Assembly: GCA_000697355.1 (NCBI GenBank)
Contig: JNEN01001266.1
Location: 180,752 to 244,751 of the forward strand
Length of the DNA: 64,000 bases
Direction: 5' to 3'
DNA from: Syncephalastrum monosporum B8922
Taxonomy: Eukaryota; Mucoromycota; Mucoromycetes; Mucorales; Syncephalastraceae
Each line of letters opens with the position of its first letter. Positions within the stretch are counted from its first letter, which is position 1. Made by a program: the position numbers and the translations under genes. Shown here in pieces: positions 1 to 12,601 of the stretch. The notes under the pieces are model-generated. The model worked only from the letters and a program-made list of their open reading frames with translations, was not told where the DNA came from and ran no database searches.

Positions 1-1018
1 GCTATCCTCGTCCTTCGCCGCTTGCACCTGCCTATCCTAGGCGATCGGTGGCCGGTACCACTTTTGACAACACTTCCCGCATAGATATCTGCTACTGCGT
101 AAAATCACTCCTACTGCTAAGGAATTGAATGCTGATTTAAAGCTGTGACTCAAAGATGCATTCCGATTAAGGTGAGGTAGTGGCCAACGCGCCGTGAGCG
201 CATATCGACGACCCGGCTCTGGCTGCTTAAGTATGGTAAAAAGTGGAGCGTAGTCCATGAGGGTTGATCTCGAAAGAAGTCTCATGGGTTATTAATGATG
301 ATCATAAAAAGAAAAGTGTATAGCATGTCCGATGTAGGTACTTGATATGACTTGGGTCTTACACCATGTATGGTCATGAGGTAACTATTCTGCATCGCCG
401 TTATCTAAGATGACATAGAAGGGTATTGAGGTATTGCTTCACCTGCTCTGTCTATGATGTCTCAATGACTATACTAAGTAGGTGTGGGTTGCTGTGGAGG
501 ACAACAGATCGACTCTGATGCGCGCCATGTTAAATGTTTGGGTATGCGCCTTTAGCCATTAAATAACGTGAGAATTCGTCGGAAGCACCGTTGTCTTTGT
601 ATGTCGACTATCTCACAAAAACTAATGCGTCGTTGAAGCGTGGCAGGCGAAGCTTGATAGTCTACCATAGCTGATGGCGTTCTATAGCCAACGTCGCATA
701 TGACTATAGAGCTATTTAGTAGCCAATCTTTTTAAGCAGGGTGAAGAAGAAAGTTTCATTGTAAAGGATTTTTAGGTTCCCATTGTCTATGCGACTTACC
801 ATTCTGGACAAGTCAGATACACTCTCACTCCTATAGACATGGCGGATGTCTTGGTAATAGAACACTTACTCTTCTTAGAAATCTCGATGATAGCGTATGA
901 ATTTCTCAACCTTTATTCTCTCTGTTGTATAACAGATTGGAGTGTATACTGTTCGTAAACACTAGCCATATAATTACATGCACGAAAGTATAAATATATT
1001 ATGTAGAAAGTAAACTTG
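1..1018. other. Intergenic, no gene recognised
   Basis: No open frame in this stretch resembles a known family, and the only frame above 80 codons has low-complexity, unconvincing composition. The sequence is mixed in composition without clear repeats. It lies downstream of the pacC stop codon, so its right end should hold the pacC 3' untranslated region. Confidence 0.5.
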
Positions 1019-2943
1019 TCAAAAAACTTTGCTTGCAGCACCAGTGGATGGCGTCATCATACGATCCATGTTCCTTTTGCTTAACGCAGCTTTTGATCTA
1101 TTGATTGCGTGCCAAAGCAAATCGACGGTCTCGGCATGACGTCTTTTCATTTCATATACGCTCTCCTCGCATGATAGATCTCGTAGTTGATGGATCAAGG
1201 TTGCGTATGGGGAGTCTTTTTCATCTTCCGAGTCGTCATTCAAATTTTTGGATAAAAGAAGGGAGATAGGCCTCTTGACGGATGACGCATCTGTGTCTGG
1301 AGCCGGTGTGAGTGAGATTGTCGAGTGCTCGTCACTATCGTCGTCTTCGTATTCCACGGTATCATGATCACTGTCCGTTTTCTGGTCCGTTGTATTCTTA
1401 TGAGAATTGGACTGTCTTGCTTCAGCGCGTTGGGCATCCAGGTCGGGGGCGGAGAGAGCGTTCAGCAACTGGACTACATCTTTGCGCTCCTCCAACGTCC
1501 AAGATTTGTTCGTTTTCTGCTGCCCCAAGAGACCAGCCTCTTCGTGCTGTGTTTGGAAGAGGTGAAGTGGTTGTGGCTGGCTATGAGTCATGGGAGGTGG
1601 CTGTGAAAAGTCCACTTCTTCAGAAGGTGTGGGGCCATCAATTTTCTGCATATCCACGTCGGCAGTGACACCGGGTGTCCAGAACTTTGGCGCAGTCGGA
1701 TAGACAGATTCAGGCTGATTTTCGGGTGAGGAGGAAGAGGAGGACATGGAAGGTGGGTGGCAAAGCGGAGACGAGGTATCAAGGAGTGAGGCGGTCAAAG
1801 GGTTCCCTGTATGTGAGATCATCGAGGCCCACGCAGCCGGGTATGGATGCTGTTGCTGTTGCTGCTGCTGCTGTGTAGGGTATAAGCTTTGTTCACCAGG
1901 TGACAACGGAGGGTTAGAGCTCGGATAGATGCAGGTGCCGGTCTCAATATTGGCAGCAAGCTGCTCGAGCCATAACTGCATTGCGTCGAGCTCGTCAGCG
2001 CTACCGAGCGATAAGGGCTGATCTTTGTGCACGAAGTCGGATACGGTGTTAAGTCGGTTCATCATATCTGTATAGTTCTGTGTAAGTGATCCTATCATGT
2101 CAGGTACGTCGTTCTGCTAACCAGCATTGTACTCGGGGCTGAGGGTGCGATTATCAAGCACGTCGTGGAAGAAAGTTTGTAAGGGATCGATGCTAGGTGC
2201 TCTCGAGTAGATAGTGTCATTTTCCCCATCCGTGGACGGACGATAACTTTGGCCTGAAATACTTCTATCCTGGCCTGTTGTACAAGAGAGGTCAGTACAC
2301 GTGTGGCGCACAATGAGATCAGGGGCCATATGGTGGGTATCATTTTACATTATGTACCTCTGTTTGCATCGGGTGAAGCCGATGAAGTGGCACGAGACGA
2401 CTGTTTGGAATCATCATTGACAGGCTTACGACGACGGCGCACAGCTTTGTATCCAGGCTGGTTACTCATCAAGGAAGCTTCAATTTTTGATGGTGGGATT
2501 AGACAGACATAGGGCAAGTGCCAAGAATTTCTTACCTTTATGCTCAAAGGTGTGTATCTTTTCATGTTTTTTAAGGTCCTGCGGCCGCTTAAAAGCTTTC
2601 TTGCATATCTACAGAGAATTAATATATAGATACGTCATATGATGAGCGTTGCTTACAGTACAAGTATGGGCTTAATACCGTAGAGTTAGTATATCACCTT
2701 TGCCATGGTAAGCAAATAAAAAGACCTACGTTTAATTGGCAAGTGAACTCGTAAGTGGCTCGTCAAGTGATCGCGTTTTGCTGCTTGTGCGCCGCAGTCA
2801 TTCCAACGACAGATGAGGCAAAGGTTGTTCGTAGAGCGTCTGCCAACATGGTCGTCTGCGAGATGTTCGAAAAGCGCATCGGGATCTTCAAAGGTTAGTT
2901 TACAGTCGCCCCACTGACACGCCTGGCGATCCCTGGGTGGCAT
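1019..2943 (-). CDS. PacC/Rim101-type C2H2 zinc-finger transcription factor
   Basis: Transcription factor of the ambient-pH (Pal/Rim) pathway, expected to act in the nucleus after processing. I model six exons on the minus strand: 2730-2943, 2657-2670, 2536-2608, 2358-2477, 2122-2274 and 1019-2067, giving 540 aa with every junction in phase. Residues about 9-97 hold three C2H2 fingers in the PacC arrangement. Finger 1 starts CQWGDC, finger 2 contains [11 protein letters not shown] and KRDHLTSH, and finger 3 reads [19 protein letters not shown]. Finger 3 is completed only by a 14-nt micro-exon. After the fingers come a basic RRRRK patch, a segment like the PacC region ([19 protein letters not shown]), a poly-Gln run near residue 260, Ser/Pro-rich sequence and an acidic stretch. 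The final intron (2068-2121) removes an in-frame stop. The family is secure from the fingers; the C-terminal half is poorly conserved. Confidence 0.9.
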
Positions 2944-5693
2944 TTTATCAGAAGGCGGAAAAGATGAAATATATTAGCTTGCTGGCGGACCTTGGTGTGT
3001 CGTCAATTACCCAAAAGACCCAAAATACTTGAGCCCTCACGTGAAATCCTCATCAGTTCATGCTGTCAACACTTGGGACTTCTCATGAACGCTCTGCAGG
3101 TCACACAGATAGATAGACGCACACAATGTCAAGATATGTATTGCAGCGCAATGCAAGTCAGGTAATTAGGGGCTTTCTTCTCGTCTGCTACACATCATGC
3201 ATATCATTATTTTTTCCTGTGTTGTGTAAGTCCCGCAAAAGCACACAATACACATACTGAGTGTTACTTATTCAGGTTCAAAGCCATTTTCTTTCCTGTC
3301 GGCTCAGCTTACGGGGCTTTGCTTTTTAAGCATATTCCTCCTATATCCATTTCTGTTCCTTGCATATGATCTACCACTTCAAAACCCATCCATATTATTA
3401 CACCACTACGTAATACGGTGCATACATCTCCTGCCAGTAGCCAATGGTCTTTTTTTCCCCGTCTTCATCTTTCTCCCCGTCCCCTTTCCCCGGAAAACAC
3501 TGCTGTATCTCCTCCGCCCCTTTGGTGCCAGCTACTTTCTCTCTCTCTCTCTCTCTCTCTCACTTTCTTTCTCACTCTCGTCTCCCCTTTGCAGAAAAGC
3601 AACCCTATTCGCATGTCCTCTTTCTTTGGAGTAAAGATTGCAAATACGGAGGAAGTACACCAGGAAAAACGGCAAAAATAATATTAGGGAAACAGTGATC
3701 GGCAAGAAGGATTGGGGTTTTCTCTCATTTTTCTCTCTTTCCAAAAAGTGATATGAGCACCCTTCACTGAACCTGAAAATGGCGTTGCTGTAGGTAAATC
3801 TCCTTTCCCTTTCTGCCAAACTGTAACCTTGCGACCTATGTCCATAGCATTCATACTGGTAGCAATGACTGGTGGCGGGCCGATAAAGTTACCATGTTCG
3901 AGCGGCGGGATACAGGCTGAAATGTATAGTAAACAGGTAGTTCCACCCATCTATCACAATACGGCCTTTTTAAACTTCATGAAATCATTTAATGCGGTGA
4001 TCGATGCACGTGCGGCTGTATATGCACAAAGCAACATTCTGCTGCATATAACATGCATATGGAGAGCCTGCCCGCCTTGCACTAGGCACTGTGCAACGAG
4101 ATGGTGCCATTATATTTCATTTGAAGCAACTACTTGGTTTTTGTTATGAATACTAACGAGACTTCTAAACGTGCAATGCACACGTGCGAATCTTTATTAA
4201 AAATCAAGAGCCACGCTCTGCAAGTACCTTTGAAGCAAGTGGATCGATAATCCTAAGGCATGGCAACGGCAAGACCGTTGTCAGTTCCGATAACTCAAAG
4301 GTATCGGGCCAATGTGACTTTGCCGAATGCAGGCGACTGCGATATCTATTTCCTGTCATTGCATGAGGATAAAAAAAAAGGAAAGACGTCCTGAAGCACA
4401 TGGTCTATCATCATCATCTAAGACATTCAAGGGCCTATTTTGAGCCAAAATTGTCTTCCACGCTCAGTCTTATGGCGTATCCTGACACTGAGCCACATTC
4501 CAGTCCCGGTGTTGGCATAACTTATGGAACAGTTCATAAATGCCTTTCACCCGTGCTGCACAGATAGGGTCCACTGCAGCCCATACTTTGCGCACTTTAG
4601 AGGAGAAGGAAAGATAAAGTATGGCAAAGGGACCTTCTACGGGCGGGCGTGCACGCCATGTTACATTGAAAAATGACTGTGGGCTATTAAGAGTTGTTAT
4701 TTTTTCTTTATGACTCCCTGTTAGAACCCATTCCCTGCGTGCTCCGTAAACTCGTTACTGCTCGAGGGGTTAATGATAAAGGAGGGACTGTCTTTATGCT
4801 TGTTTGATGCAAGTTGCCAGTAAAATCATTACCATTACTCATACATGCAATGCGCCTGCGTTTACAATTACTTTTTACAGGTCTACATTTTTACTTGAGC
4901 GCTCCATATGTCATATCTGCATGCGACTTTGTTACCTAAAAACTTTGTCTATTGCTGCATCAAGTAGCTTGCTTCTATATGGCTCCTTTACTTCGTGAGA
5001 ATCTAGTTGACATGTTCGTGATAAATGATATATTCTGAAGATGCGGTACCACTCCCCGAAGGTAGCTAGAGTAGGAGAAAATAAAAAATGGTACACTATC
5101 AGGTGGTGAAGGGACCTACACATAAAAACAGTAAAATAGTATTAGCGAGACAGCGTAGTAAAATGGGGAAGGGGGAGAACCTGATGGGCGAGGAGGGCAC
5201 AAGACACCATAGGGGAACCACATTGTAAGGTATGGGTGTGGGACCAGTGGGAGGGGAGACACTTTGCTTGTTGAGGAGGTGCAAAGTGTAGTGAGGGACA
5301 GGTTGGATGGTTGTGATGGAGGCGTGAATCGGAAGAGGTAGACAATAGACATTCTAAGAAATGCTGGCGTGTGCGAATCAAATGCTTATTGGAATCTGGA
5401 ACACAGACCAGGTTACATGTTGTGTAGCGTTTGAATAGTCCGACAACGGTTGGTTGGTGCATTGTCCATTGTGGAAGGAGTCCCACAGGATGATTTGGCG
5501 GGCGGGGTAAGGGAGCCTGGTCGTACCTGAAAATGGGGCGTATCAATGATGTGTGTTTTTTTCAGATATAAGCACCGGCTGTTTTATCTCTTTCTTCGTC
5601 TCACTTCATTTTACCCGGAAAACGCTATCACAAAAGATTTAACTTTTGCGGCAGCTATACTACTTTATAATTATCTGACACACACAATATAGC
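2944..5693. other. Long intergenic region between divergent pacC and the ankyrin gene
   Basis: About 2.75 kb with no supported gene. The left part is the pacC promoter side. Several open frames up to 134 codons occur, but they have no family resemblance, low-complexity content and no coherent splice structure. A CT microsatellite and pyrimidine-rich stretches near 3420-3600 look like promoter or 5' UTR sequence. I looked for, and did not find, tRNA, 5S or U6 signatures. Confidence 0.4.
3539..3561. repeat. (CT)n microsatellite
   Basis: An uninterrupted run of eleven CT units inside a longer pyrimidine-rich stretch. It lies about 600 bp upstream of the pacC start codon and so could belong to its promoter region. 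Confidence 0.9.
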
Positions 5694-7760
5694 ATGGCTC
5701 CGTCAATTTCCGCATCATCTTCCCTGTCAAGTATACATGAAGCTACCGTGGAACCTGCCATCACAAAAGAAGAGCGTCCAGTGATCATGCGAAGCCCTAA
5801 AGAAGCTGTCATGCAGCTTGTGAAAGAAGTTGAATCAGATGACCTACGACGATCTCTACGGAGCGAGATAAAGCGTCTTATAAGTGATCATGATCGGCTG
5901 GTGTCGATTCTCCAGCAGCGTTCCGAGATTTTAGAGCACGAGAACTTTGAACTCAAAGAAATTGCGAGTGAGCACCAGCGACGATACGAAAAGGCAGTTC
6001 GTGAAATGCAGTTCTTCCGCAAAAAGTATGAACGCGCGGTCGAACTCAACAAGCAGTACATAAACCAGCAGCCACGAAGCCTGTCGATTGAATCCTCCTC
6101 GTCTACCGAGGCCGAACCGTCCAGGAAACGCCAACCATCTGTGTCTATCGCAGCTCAACAGCCGTACCCACTCACACCCACAAGTCCACAGCCAGGCGCA
6201 CTGGACCCCCCACATTCTACCGCACCCACTACCGTGTATGAACAAGATTTCCAACGACACAAGCCGAGCATGCCCTCGCGCTCTTCATCCACATCCACGA
6301 ATTCTTCTGCTGCATCGACACGCTATTGGCCCGGCTCCCCGGTGTCATCCAGTGGCCCGAGCACTGCACCTGCCGACGGTGCTGCACCCCCTGTGCCGCG
6401 TCTGCGTCAAAATTCGATGACCACCAGTGTCCACAGCACCAGCACCGACGGACAGAGCTCGTCCAAGGATAAGACCCCACGGCGCAAGCGCTCCTGGCAA
6501 AGCAATCAGCCTCCGTCGCAGCTTCAGCAACACCAGCAACAACACCAGCCTACCACTAGTGTGAGCACAGCACCCACCACCGCGTCCGCCTCGTCCGCCT
6601 CGTCTGCACCTTCCAGCACATCTGCCAACTCCGTCCAGTCTGTGCCGATGACGCCCGTCCGGTCAAGTACAGCAACCAATGGCTACACCGGAGCGTCCTT
6701 GATTCAGCAGCGTCGGGTGGATCCGCTCATTTTTGGAGGCTCGGACGGCCTGTGGGAGACGATAGCGAAGAGCAAAGGGAGCGATGTAACGGTGGAGAAA
6801 ATCATCAGCAACTTTTTGCGGCGCGGCGGCTCACCCAACACAGCCAAACAGTCGCCGTCGGCAAATGCTGTCAAGTATGGCTATGGTATGATCCACGCCC
6901 TTATTGTTACCAAGGCACCTGGCTCGCTTGACCTCTTACTTCAGCAAGGGGCCAACCCCAATGTTATGACCCTGAGTCAGGCCGAGGAGGATAAGGTAAG
7001 ACGAAAAGGGACTTGAGAAATTATTTCTGACGCAGTGTTGCTTTACTCTTTTCTTTCTTCACATCAATAGGTGACCCCTTGTTATCTCGCTGCAGGCGTG
7101 GGTTGGCTGACGGGCCTCCAAAAACTGGTTCAAGCTGGTGGTGACCTCATGTCTGCCCGTGGAGCAGGTGTACGCAACAAGACGGCGTTGCACGTCGCGG
7201 CGGAGCATTGCCATGCGGCTGTGGTGGAGTACATCGTGGAGGTGACACAAGGCGCGCTTAATTTGGAAGAAGACAGCAATGGTACGCGTGAAATACAGCA
7301 ACTTTTTGTTGCATTATTTTTCTCACCTCCCTGTCTTTTAGGTGCCACTGTACTGCACTATGCTTGTGCATCGGGACACACGGACCTTGTTTCGTTTTTA
7401 GCCCGGTCTTGCCAGATTCCCGTTAACCAAGCCGATCACCGGGGAGAAATGCCTTTGCACTGGGCTGCGCGCCACGGCCGGCTCGAAGTGGTGACACTCC
7501 TCGTTGAACGGTGTGGATGCGACTTTAACGCCTATGTGCCCCGCAAGGTGGGCACGCCTTTGGACCTTGCTAAGGCAGGCGGACACCGGCGGCTCGTGGA
7601 CTATCTCAAGGGACTCGGAGCTTTGACGGCACGCAAGGTGGACAAACGGCGTGAAGAGGAGCTGGCACGTGAAGTACCTGGTCATCTGGAGTCGACCCTC
7701 GCAAGAGCAGGTTTCTTTGGAGACGGTGCACCATCCGGTGGAGGAGGCGGGCTCTTTTAA
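5694..7760 (+). CDS. Ankyrin-repeat protein with N-terminal coiled coil
   Basis: Three exons (5694-6995, 7071-7281, 7342-7760) give 643 aa, with GT-AG introns of 75 and 60 bp that keep the frame. Residues about 30-125 are charged and heptad-like (a probable coiled coil). Residues about 130-335 are a Ser/Thr/Pro/Gln-rich disordered linker. The region from about 345 to 590 holds ankyrin repeats, recognisable from TALHVAAEHCHAAVVEYI, TVLHYACASGHTDLVSFL and MPLHWAARHGRLEVVTLL. The tail is basic and ends in a Gly-rich stretch. There is no signal peptide or membrane segment, so it is probably an intracellular scaffold. I do not recognise a specific orthologue. The start is the first ATG after an in-frame stop and lies just downstream of a TATA-like AT-rich stretch. 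Confidence 0.8.
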
Positions 7761-8834
7761 ACTGGATATGTCCTTCTTTCTTTCCCTCTTTTTTTTTCTC
7801 CACGGCCGTCCAAATCTATGTACGACCGAGCCGCTCCCACCTACTTTACTTGTTTGAATCCAAACCGCGGCGTACTTATTCCAACAGCAAGACATCGTAA
7901 ACTGTCTGATAAAAATAACGCAGAGCACCAGAAGAAAAGCATCACATCCACTTTTCCAGTGTCATATCATCTTTGCTTTGCAATCCATTTGGTGATACCA
8001 TTATTACTTTTTTTTTCTCAAAAATAATAAGAAAGGGATCTACACCTACTTTCACAACCGAATTCATTCCACGTAACACATACGCGAGTGGGTATCCTGT
8101 AATATCCATGGCATTTCCTATTTCGTGTGTGTATTGTCTCCCTGTGTTTATCTCTTCCCCTTTCGTCTTTATTTTTTTTATTGCTGGTACTCGTGCTTGC
8201 TGCAATTCATACTGCTTGTTCACGTGTACTCCAGATATGGTGTGTTTCGGCGTTGAAGATGTCCTTTTTTTCATGAATAATGCGCATGTAAGCTGCGCTT
8301 CAAGGAAGGGGGGGAAACAAGTGCGGGTCGATCGCTCTGTTTCTTAGGGGTTTGTCCATGGGAGACTGTGTCGACAGAAAGCTGTCAACAACGCTCATAG
8401 GCGTTATGTTTAGGATGGTGGCAAAAAGTGTAATAAATGTATACACTTCATCCGTTCTCGGTCTAGCGAGGTTGTCATCAAGTTCGATATGATGCCGTGC
8501 CCTTTTATTACTGTTGCAGCAGTCTTTGACCCCGTAACCTTACGTTGTAAACTTTTATTGTCTAAACTTTTTTCTTGCTTAGCTTCCTCTCTTTTTCTTT
8601 CATCATTTTTTTTTTCGTCTTTGTATACGTAGCGATAACTGCCCTCCTTTCTCAAATACGCTTTTTTTTCTTCACACACACTTTATACCCCACTCACTCA
8701 CTCGCCTTTTCTTTCCCTGTTTTCCAGCATTCTCTCTTTTCGCATTTATAACCCGGTCATTCTTGTATACCTTTTTATTTCATTAATTACCATTACATTA
8801 TATAATTAGGGCAGACATCATTGCCCAGGACAGT
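7761..8834. other. Intergenic, kinase upstream region
   Basis: About 1.07 kb between two genes on the same strand. It is T-rich and pyrimidine-rich, especially at 8560-8760, and ends in an AT-rich stretch just before the kinase start. The open frames seen have no family match and appear to be chance frames. Confidence 0.5.
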
Positions 8835-8976
8835 ATGCCCTTTCGACACGTCGCCGATCAGTTTCGGACCAAATGGAGACGATCCAGCAGAAGCGAGTCC
8901 GAGGTTGGGATGGGGGTGGCACACCCATCTGTTTCTCACCTCGCCATGGACGCCGCTACGAAAAAGGAGAAAGGGT

Positions 8977-9007
<31 letters not shown>

Positions 9008-11613
9008 GGCAGCGAGCGAACCAGAAAAAGGAGCACAAGGAGCGCAAGGAGCTTCTAAAAAGACAACACCGCCTGCTCTGCCAACACAACCCAGCCCACC
9101 GCTCAACCCAGACTATTCCCTCCAAGGCATTGGCGAATATTTCTTCATCGAGCCGTTAGGCCAAGGAAAGTTCAGTAAAGTCATGCTCGCGCGTCATTAT
9201 ATGACAGGAGAAAAAGTCGCTGTCAAGGTAAGATAGAAAAGATAATCATGGAGGAGCGGAAGGGAGTTTTTCTTTTCCCTTTTACTTAGGGGAGTGGCAA
9301 CTCTAGAAAAATCAAGGATGAATAACCGGTTGCTAACCAAGCTTGTCACCCTTCCCCTTAACTTAGATTATTGACAAGCGCATTCACGATTACCGTATTT
9401 TGTCTCGCCTCGTACGCGAAATTGCATTGATGGAAGCGCTGGATCACCCCAACATTGTCCGCCTCTACGAGACGTTTGAAACAGCCGATTCCCTGTTCCT
9501 GATTATGGAGTATGTCCAGGGCGTCAACCTTGACGAGCACCTTCAACAGCGCACCAATCGTGCCCTGAATGACTACGAGGCTCGCAACATCTTCCGCCAG
9601 GTCATTGCTGCCGTCGATTACTGTCATAGCCGGTGGGTCGTTCATCGCGACCTGAAGGTATGTATAATGATGATAATCAAGCAGCTGAGCACATGCGCAT
9701 AAATAATACCTTCAATTAACACTCTTCGACTGAGTAGGCCCCTAATATCTTGCTCAAGGCTGATGGTCAGGTGAAGCTCGCCGATTTTGGGTTGGGGAAC
9801 CGGTTTGGTCTCCAGCGTTTAAAAACGATCTGCGGTACGTGAGCATAAAACCCTTGATGTTCTAATGCTGACGCCATCCTGCCTCAAAAACAAAAAAAAA
9901 AGGTTCTATGCTTTACTACAGTCCCGAGATTATCACTGGCCAAAAGTATGTCGGACCGGAGGTAGACTGCTGGTGTCTTGGCATTCTTTTATTTCGAATG
10001 ACCACGGGCTTTGAACCCTTTGGCCATGCACGCAGTAAGTCATTTTAAGCAACGTCAGCTGGTACTCATGGCATTCGATGGTAGCTGTGGGTGAGCTTAA
10101 AAAAGATGTTGTCAGTGGTCAATACCCTATGCCAAACGACCTCAGCATCGACCTCCAGAATACCATCCGCAAGTGCATGACGCTGGATCGAAGGCGGCGG
10201 CTTGGTGTGCAACAAGTATTGAGCGGAGACGAGTGGCTGACAGATCACAATCGTCTACCTGATCCGTTTGGCGAGGGCAGCTTAAGCACAAAGGATGGCG
10301 GTGAGGAGGTCGTACGGATAAGAACGGATCGTGATCGGGCTCGGAGGCAATATCTTCGTGACATGGAAGAAGAGAAACTCAAGGGATGCCGCATCCATCG
10401 TCGCATCATTTACCATCCCATCAACTCTGCCATCTATTTCACTGGGAGCTTCACCCATACGCCGAGTATGGAGGAGAACTTGCGTGCGCAAGAGCACATG
10501 CGTGCCGATCTCTTTCAGGAAGTGCGCGTTATCCTGAGCCAAGTTCAGCTACGCCCTGTGCACAGCGTCAATCTGACCGATCTGAAATCACCCATACATC
10601 ACATCTTCCGCAAATTCAAGCTGCCCGAACACCACCGCCTAAAGAAGACGACCTCCACACTTAATATTTCGCATCTCTACAAACGCGTCACCAAAGATCA
10701 AATCAACTATTATACCATCCAAAGCAATGTGCGTGCCTTATCCTCCACCACCGCTGTCTCTGGCCATTCATCTGCCTCACTTTCCACCTTTTCTCTGGAG
10801 AATCACATTAACCAACGACGCATGTCAACGGTCATGAATGACGTCCATTCAGCCGATCAGGACGAATACGAATTGATCTTGCTTGTCCGTTCCGCGTGCG
10901 AGCTCCTCGGCATCACCTACAAACATGAAACGAAAACACAGCTCTTGTGCGTCCTCACGCTCCGTAACTACATGGTCGAACAAAACAGCGCGCAGAACAG
11001 GTACCCTGTTCGGAAAAACACACGCGACTCGGCCTGGACGTCCCAGTCCGATGCCCACTCAGCGACATCGACCCCCACTCAGCTCGATGGCAAGCGACCC
11101 AAGCGGCTCCAGATCCGACGGAGGAGCCAGCTGTCAACCGATGACGGTCACTGCAGTGCGAGCAGTGACATGAGCAACACCAGCTGGTCGAGCCGCTTAA
11201 ACCGCGGTCTCAAGCGCCTCTCGCTGCCCCTCTTGCAGCAAAACCAGAACCAGAACCCGCATCAACAAGGAATCTGGTCCAATTCAATCCACATCAATTC
11301 ATCGGCCGCTCCAGGGAGCTTAGCGAGCGCAGGTCAGCACACGCGTCAGCAAGACGAGAAGCGGAAAATTGACGCAGAATCTCTTCGGTCTATTGGTGCC
11401 GAGGATGGCACAGCAACGTTTCTGATTGAGGCCTTTTCTGTGCCTGGTCGTCACAAGGATACCCAGCGGCTGGTGGCGCTCCGCTTCTCAAATGTCAAGG
11501 GCACATCCAAGGTCTTTCGCCTCGCCACAGGCTGGATTAATGGCGTCCTTTCCTCTAATGTCTCCACCTCTACCGCGCCCTCCACTTGCACCACCGAAAC
11601 TTATCACAAGTAG
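8835..11613 (+). CDS. Ser/Thr protein kinase, CAMK/MARK-Kin1-like, with KA1-like C-terminus
   Basis: Five exons (8835-9227, 9367-9657, 9738-9834, 9903-10034, 10085-11613) give 813 aa in frame. An Ala/Gln/Pro-rich leader precedes the kinase domain (about residues 102-360). Visible catalytic elements are the Gly-rich loop LGQGKFSKV (109-117), the ATP lysine in VAVK (131), the catalytic loop HRDLKAPN (about 224-231), DFG (244-246) and [11 protein letters not shown] in the activation segment, so it looks active. A long Ser/Thr-rich linker follows. The last 80 or so residues (LIEAFSVPG through [12 protein letters not shown]) resemble a KA1 domain, which in Kin1/MARK kinases binds acidic lipids and restrains the kinase. 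No UBA domain is evident. Assignment to the MARK/Kin1/HUNK branch rests on domain order and is less certain than the kinase call itself. Confidence 0.88.
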
Positions 11614-12601
11614 TCTTGTAATTCTGTATTGCTTTTGTATTCCAATGAAAGATACCGGGCCAAGAAGCCCAGAGTATACCGCATTATGTCGACTCCCAAG
11701 GACCACCATGAGGGTGTACAGCAGCATTTTATAGCTGGTTAAAGTGAACCTTGAAAGCGAGCCGTGTATACGCAGATAAATATTCGCAATTTTCTGCGCT
11801 GCTAGGATAATGAACGAAATCAACAGAGACCACATCATCTATAAAGCGGAGTGTTCATTCCTGAGAAATCATCAATGTTGAACATGCTCTTCGTGCGCAA
11901 ATAAATTTGGGATGCAGAATCTTTTTCATTGAATCTTGCTCACCCGGCTCTCACCCGTGGTCTCGACCCAGATAGACCTCACAGGGCACTACACCCTCGT
12001 ATATCACCATTGTCGTCCATGAGGTCGATAGGGTGAGCAACATTCCAGAGAGACGGAGTGTTTCATGTTGAATAAGTCATAGCCAGCCTGCACGAATAGA
12101 TTGTCCAAGTCTGCTCCACCTGCAGATCGTATTCAACGTAGATATAGAGATCAAGGCGGACACAGAGGACTCTTCCATGACCTGACCAACCAAATCTAGA
12201 AGAAAAAGGACGCAATGATACCCTTGTCCCTTCTCACTTGCCTAAACTTGAAACAATAGCTCAACCAAGAAAGAGGAGCTCTATTGATGCCATTCGTGGA
12301 TGTTATTATTTAGTTTCATTTACTACCACCATGCAGAAAATTATAGCCACGTGGACTGGACTCTGTGCTTATATTATATTCTTACTCTCTGTACAAGCAG
12401 ACAAATTAAAATGCTATTCTTGCATTAAAAAAGTAAAGCATAGGCTGCCACAATCAATGCAGACAGTATCTGGTATGCAGAGAGTGAAGTAGGCGAGTGG
12501 GTGCTGGCACTACTACCTTGGGCCATCACACCCTCCTTTTGTTGACTAGATATGGAAAAGATACATGAGTATTTCCAGGTAAATTGTCGGCTCATCCTGA
12601 C
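11614..12601. other. Intergenic between convergent kinase and CotH genes
   Basis: About 1 kb containing the 3' flanks of both neighbours. Apart from the weak short secreted-peptide frame listed separately, I see no gene, RNA or repeat in it. Confidence 0.4.
12331..12492 (+). CDS. Possible small secreted peptide or gene remnant
   Basis: A 53-codon frame begins with a good signal-peptide profile: a Lys near the start, a hydrophobic core of about 15 residues and a small-residue exit. It is followed by LKCYSC, a motif that opens Ly6/uPAR-like three-finger domains. No further cysteines follow in frame, so a complete domain is absent. No acceptable intron of normal size joins it to a longer frame. 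It could be a decayed gene or chance. Confidence 0.2.
   Translation: MQKIIATWTGLCAYIIFLLSVQADKLKCYSCIKKVKHRLPQSMQTVSGMQRVK

Noticed and set aside
2068..2121. In-frame stop splitting pacC into two genes
   Set aside because: A 54-bp intron with good donor, branch region and acceptor removes the stop and restores the family sequence EYNADMMNRLN.
5142..5546. 134-codon minus-strand frame
   Set aside because: No homology, Pro/His-rich by composition, no promoter or splice context.
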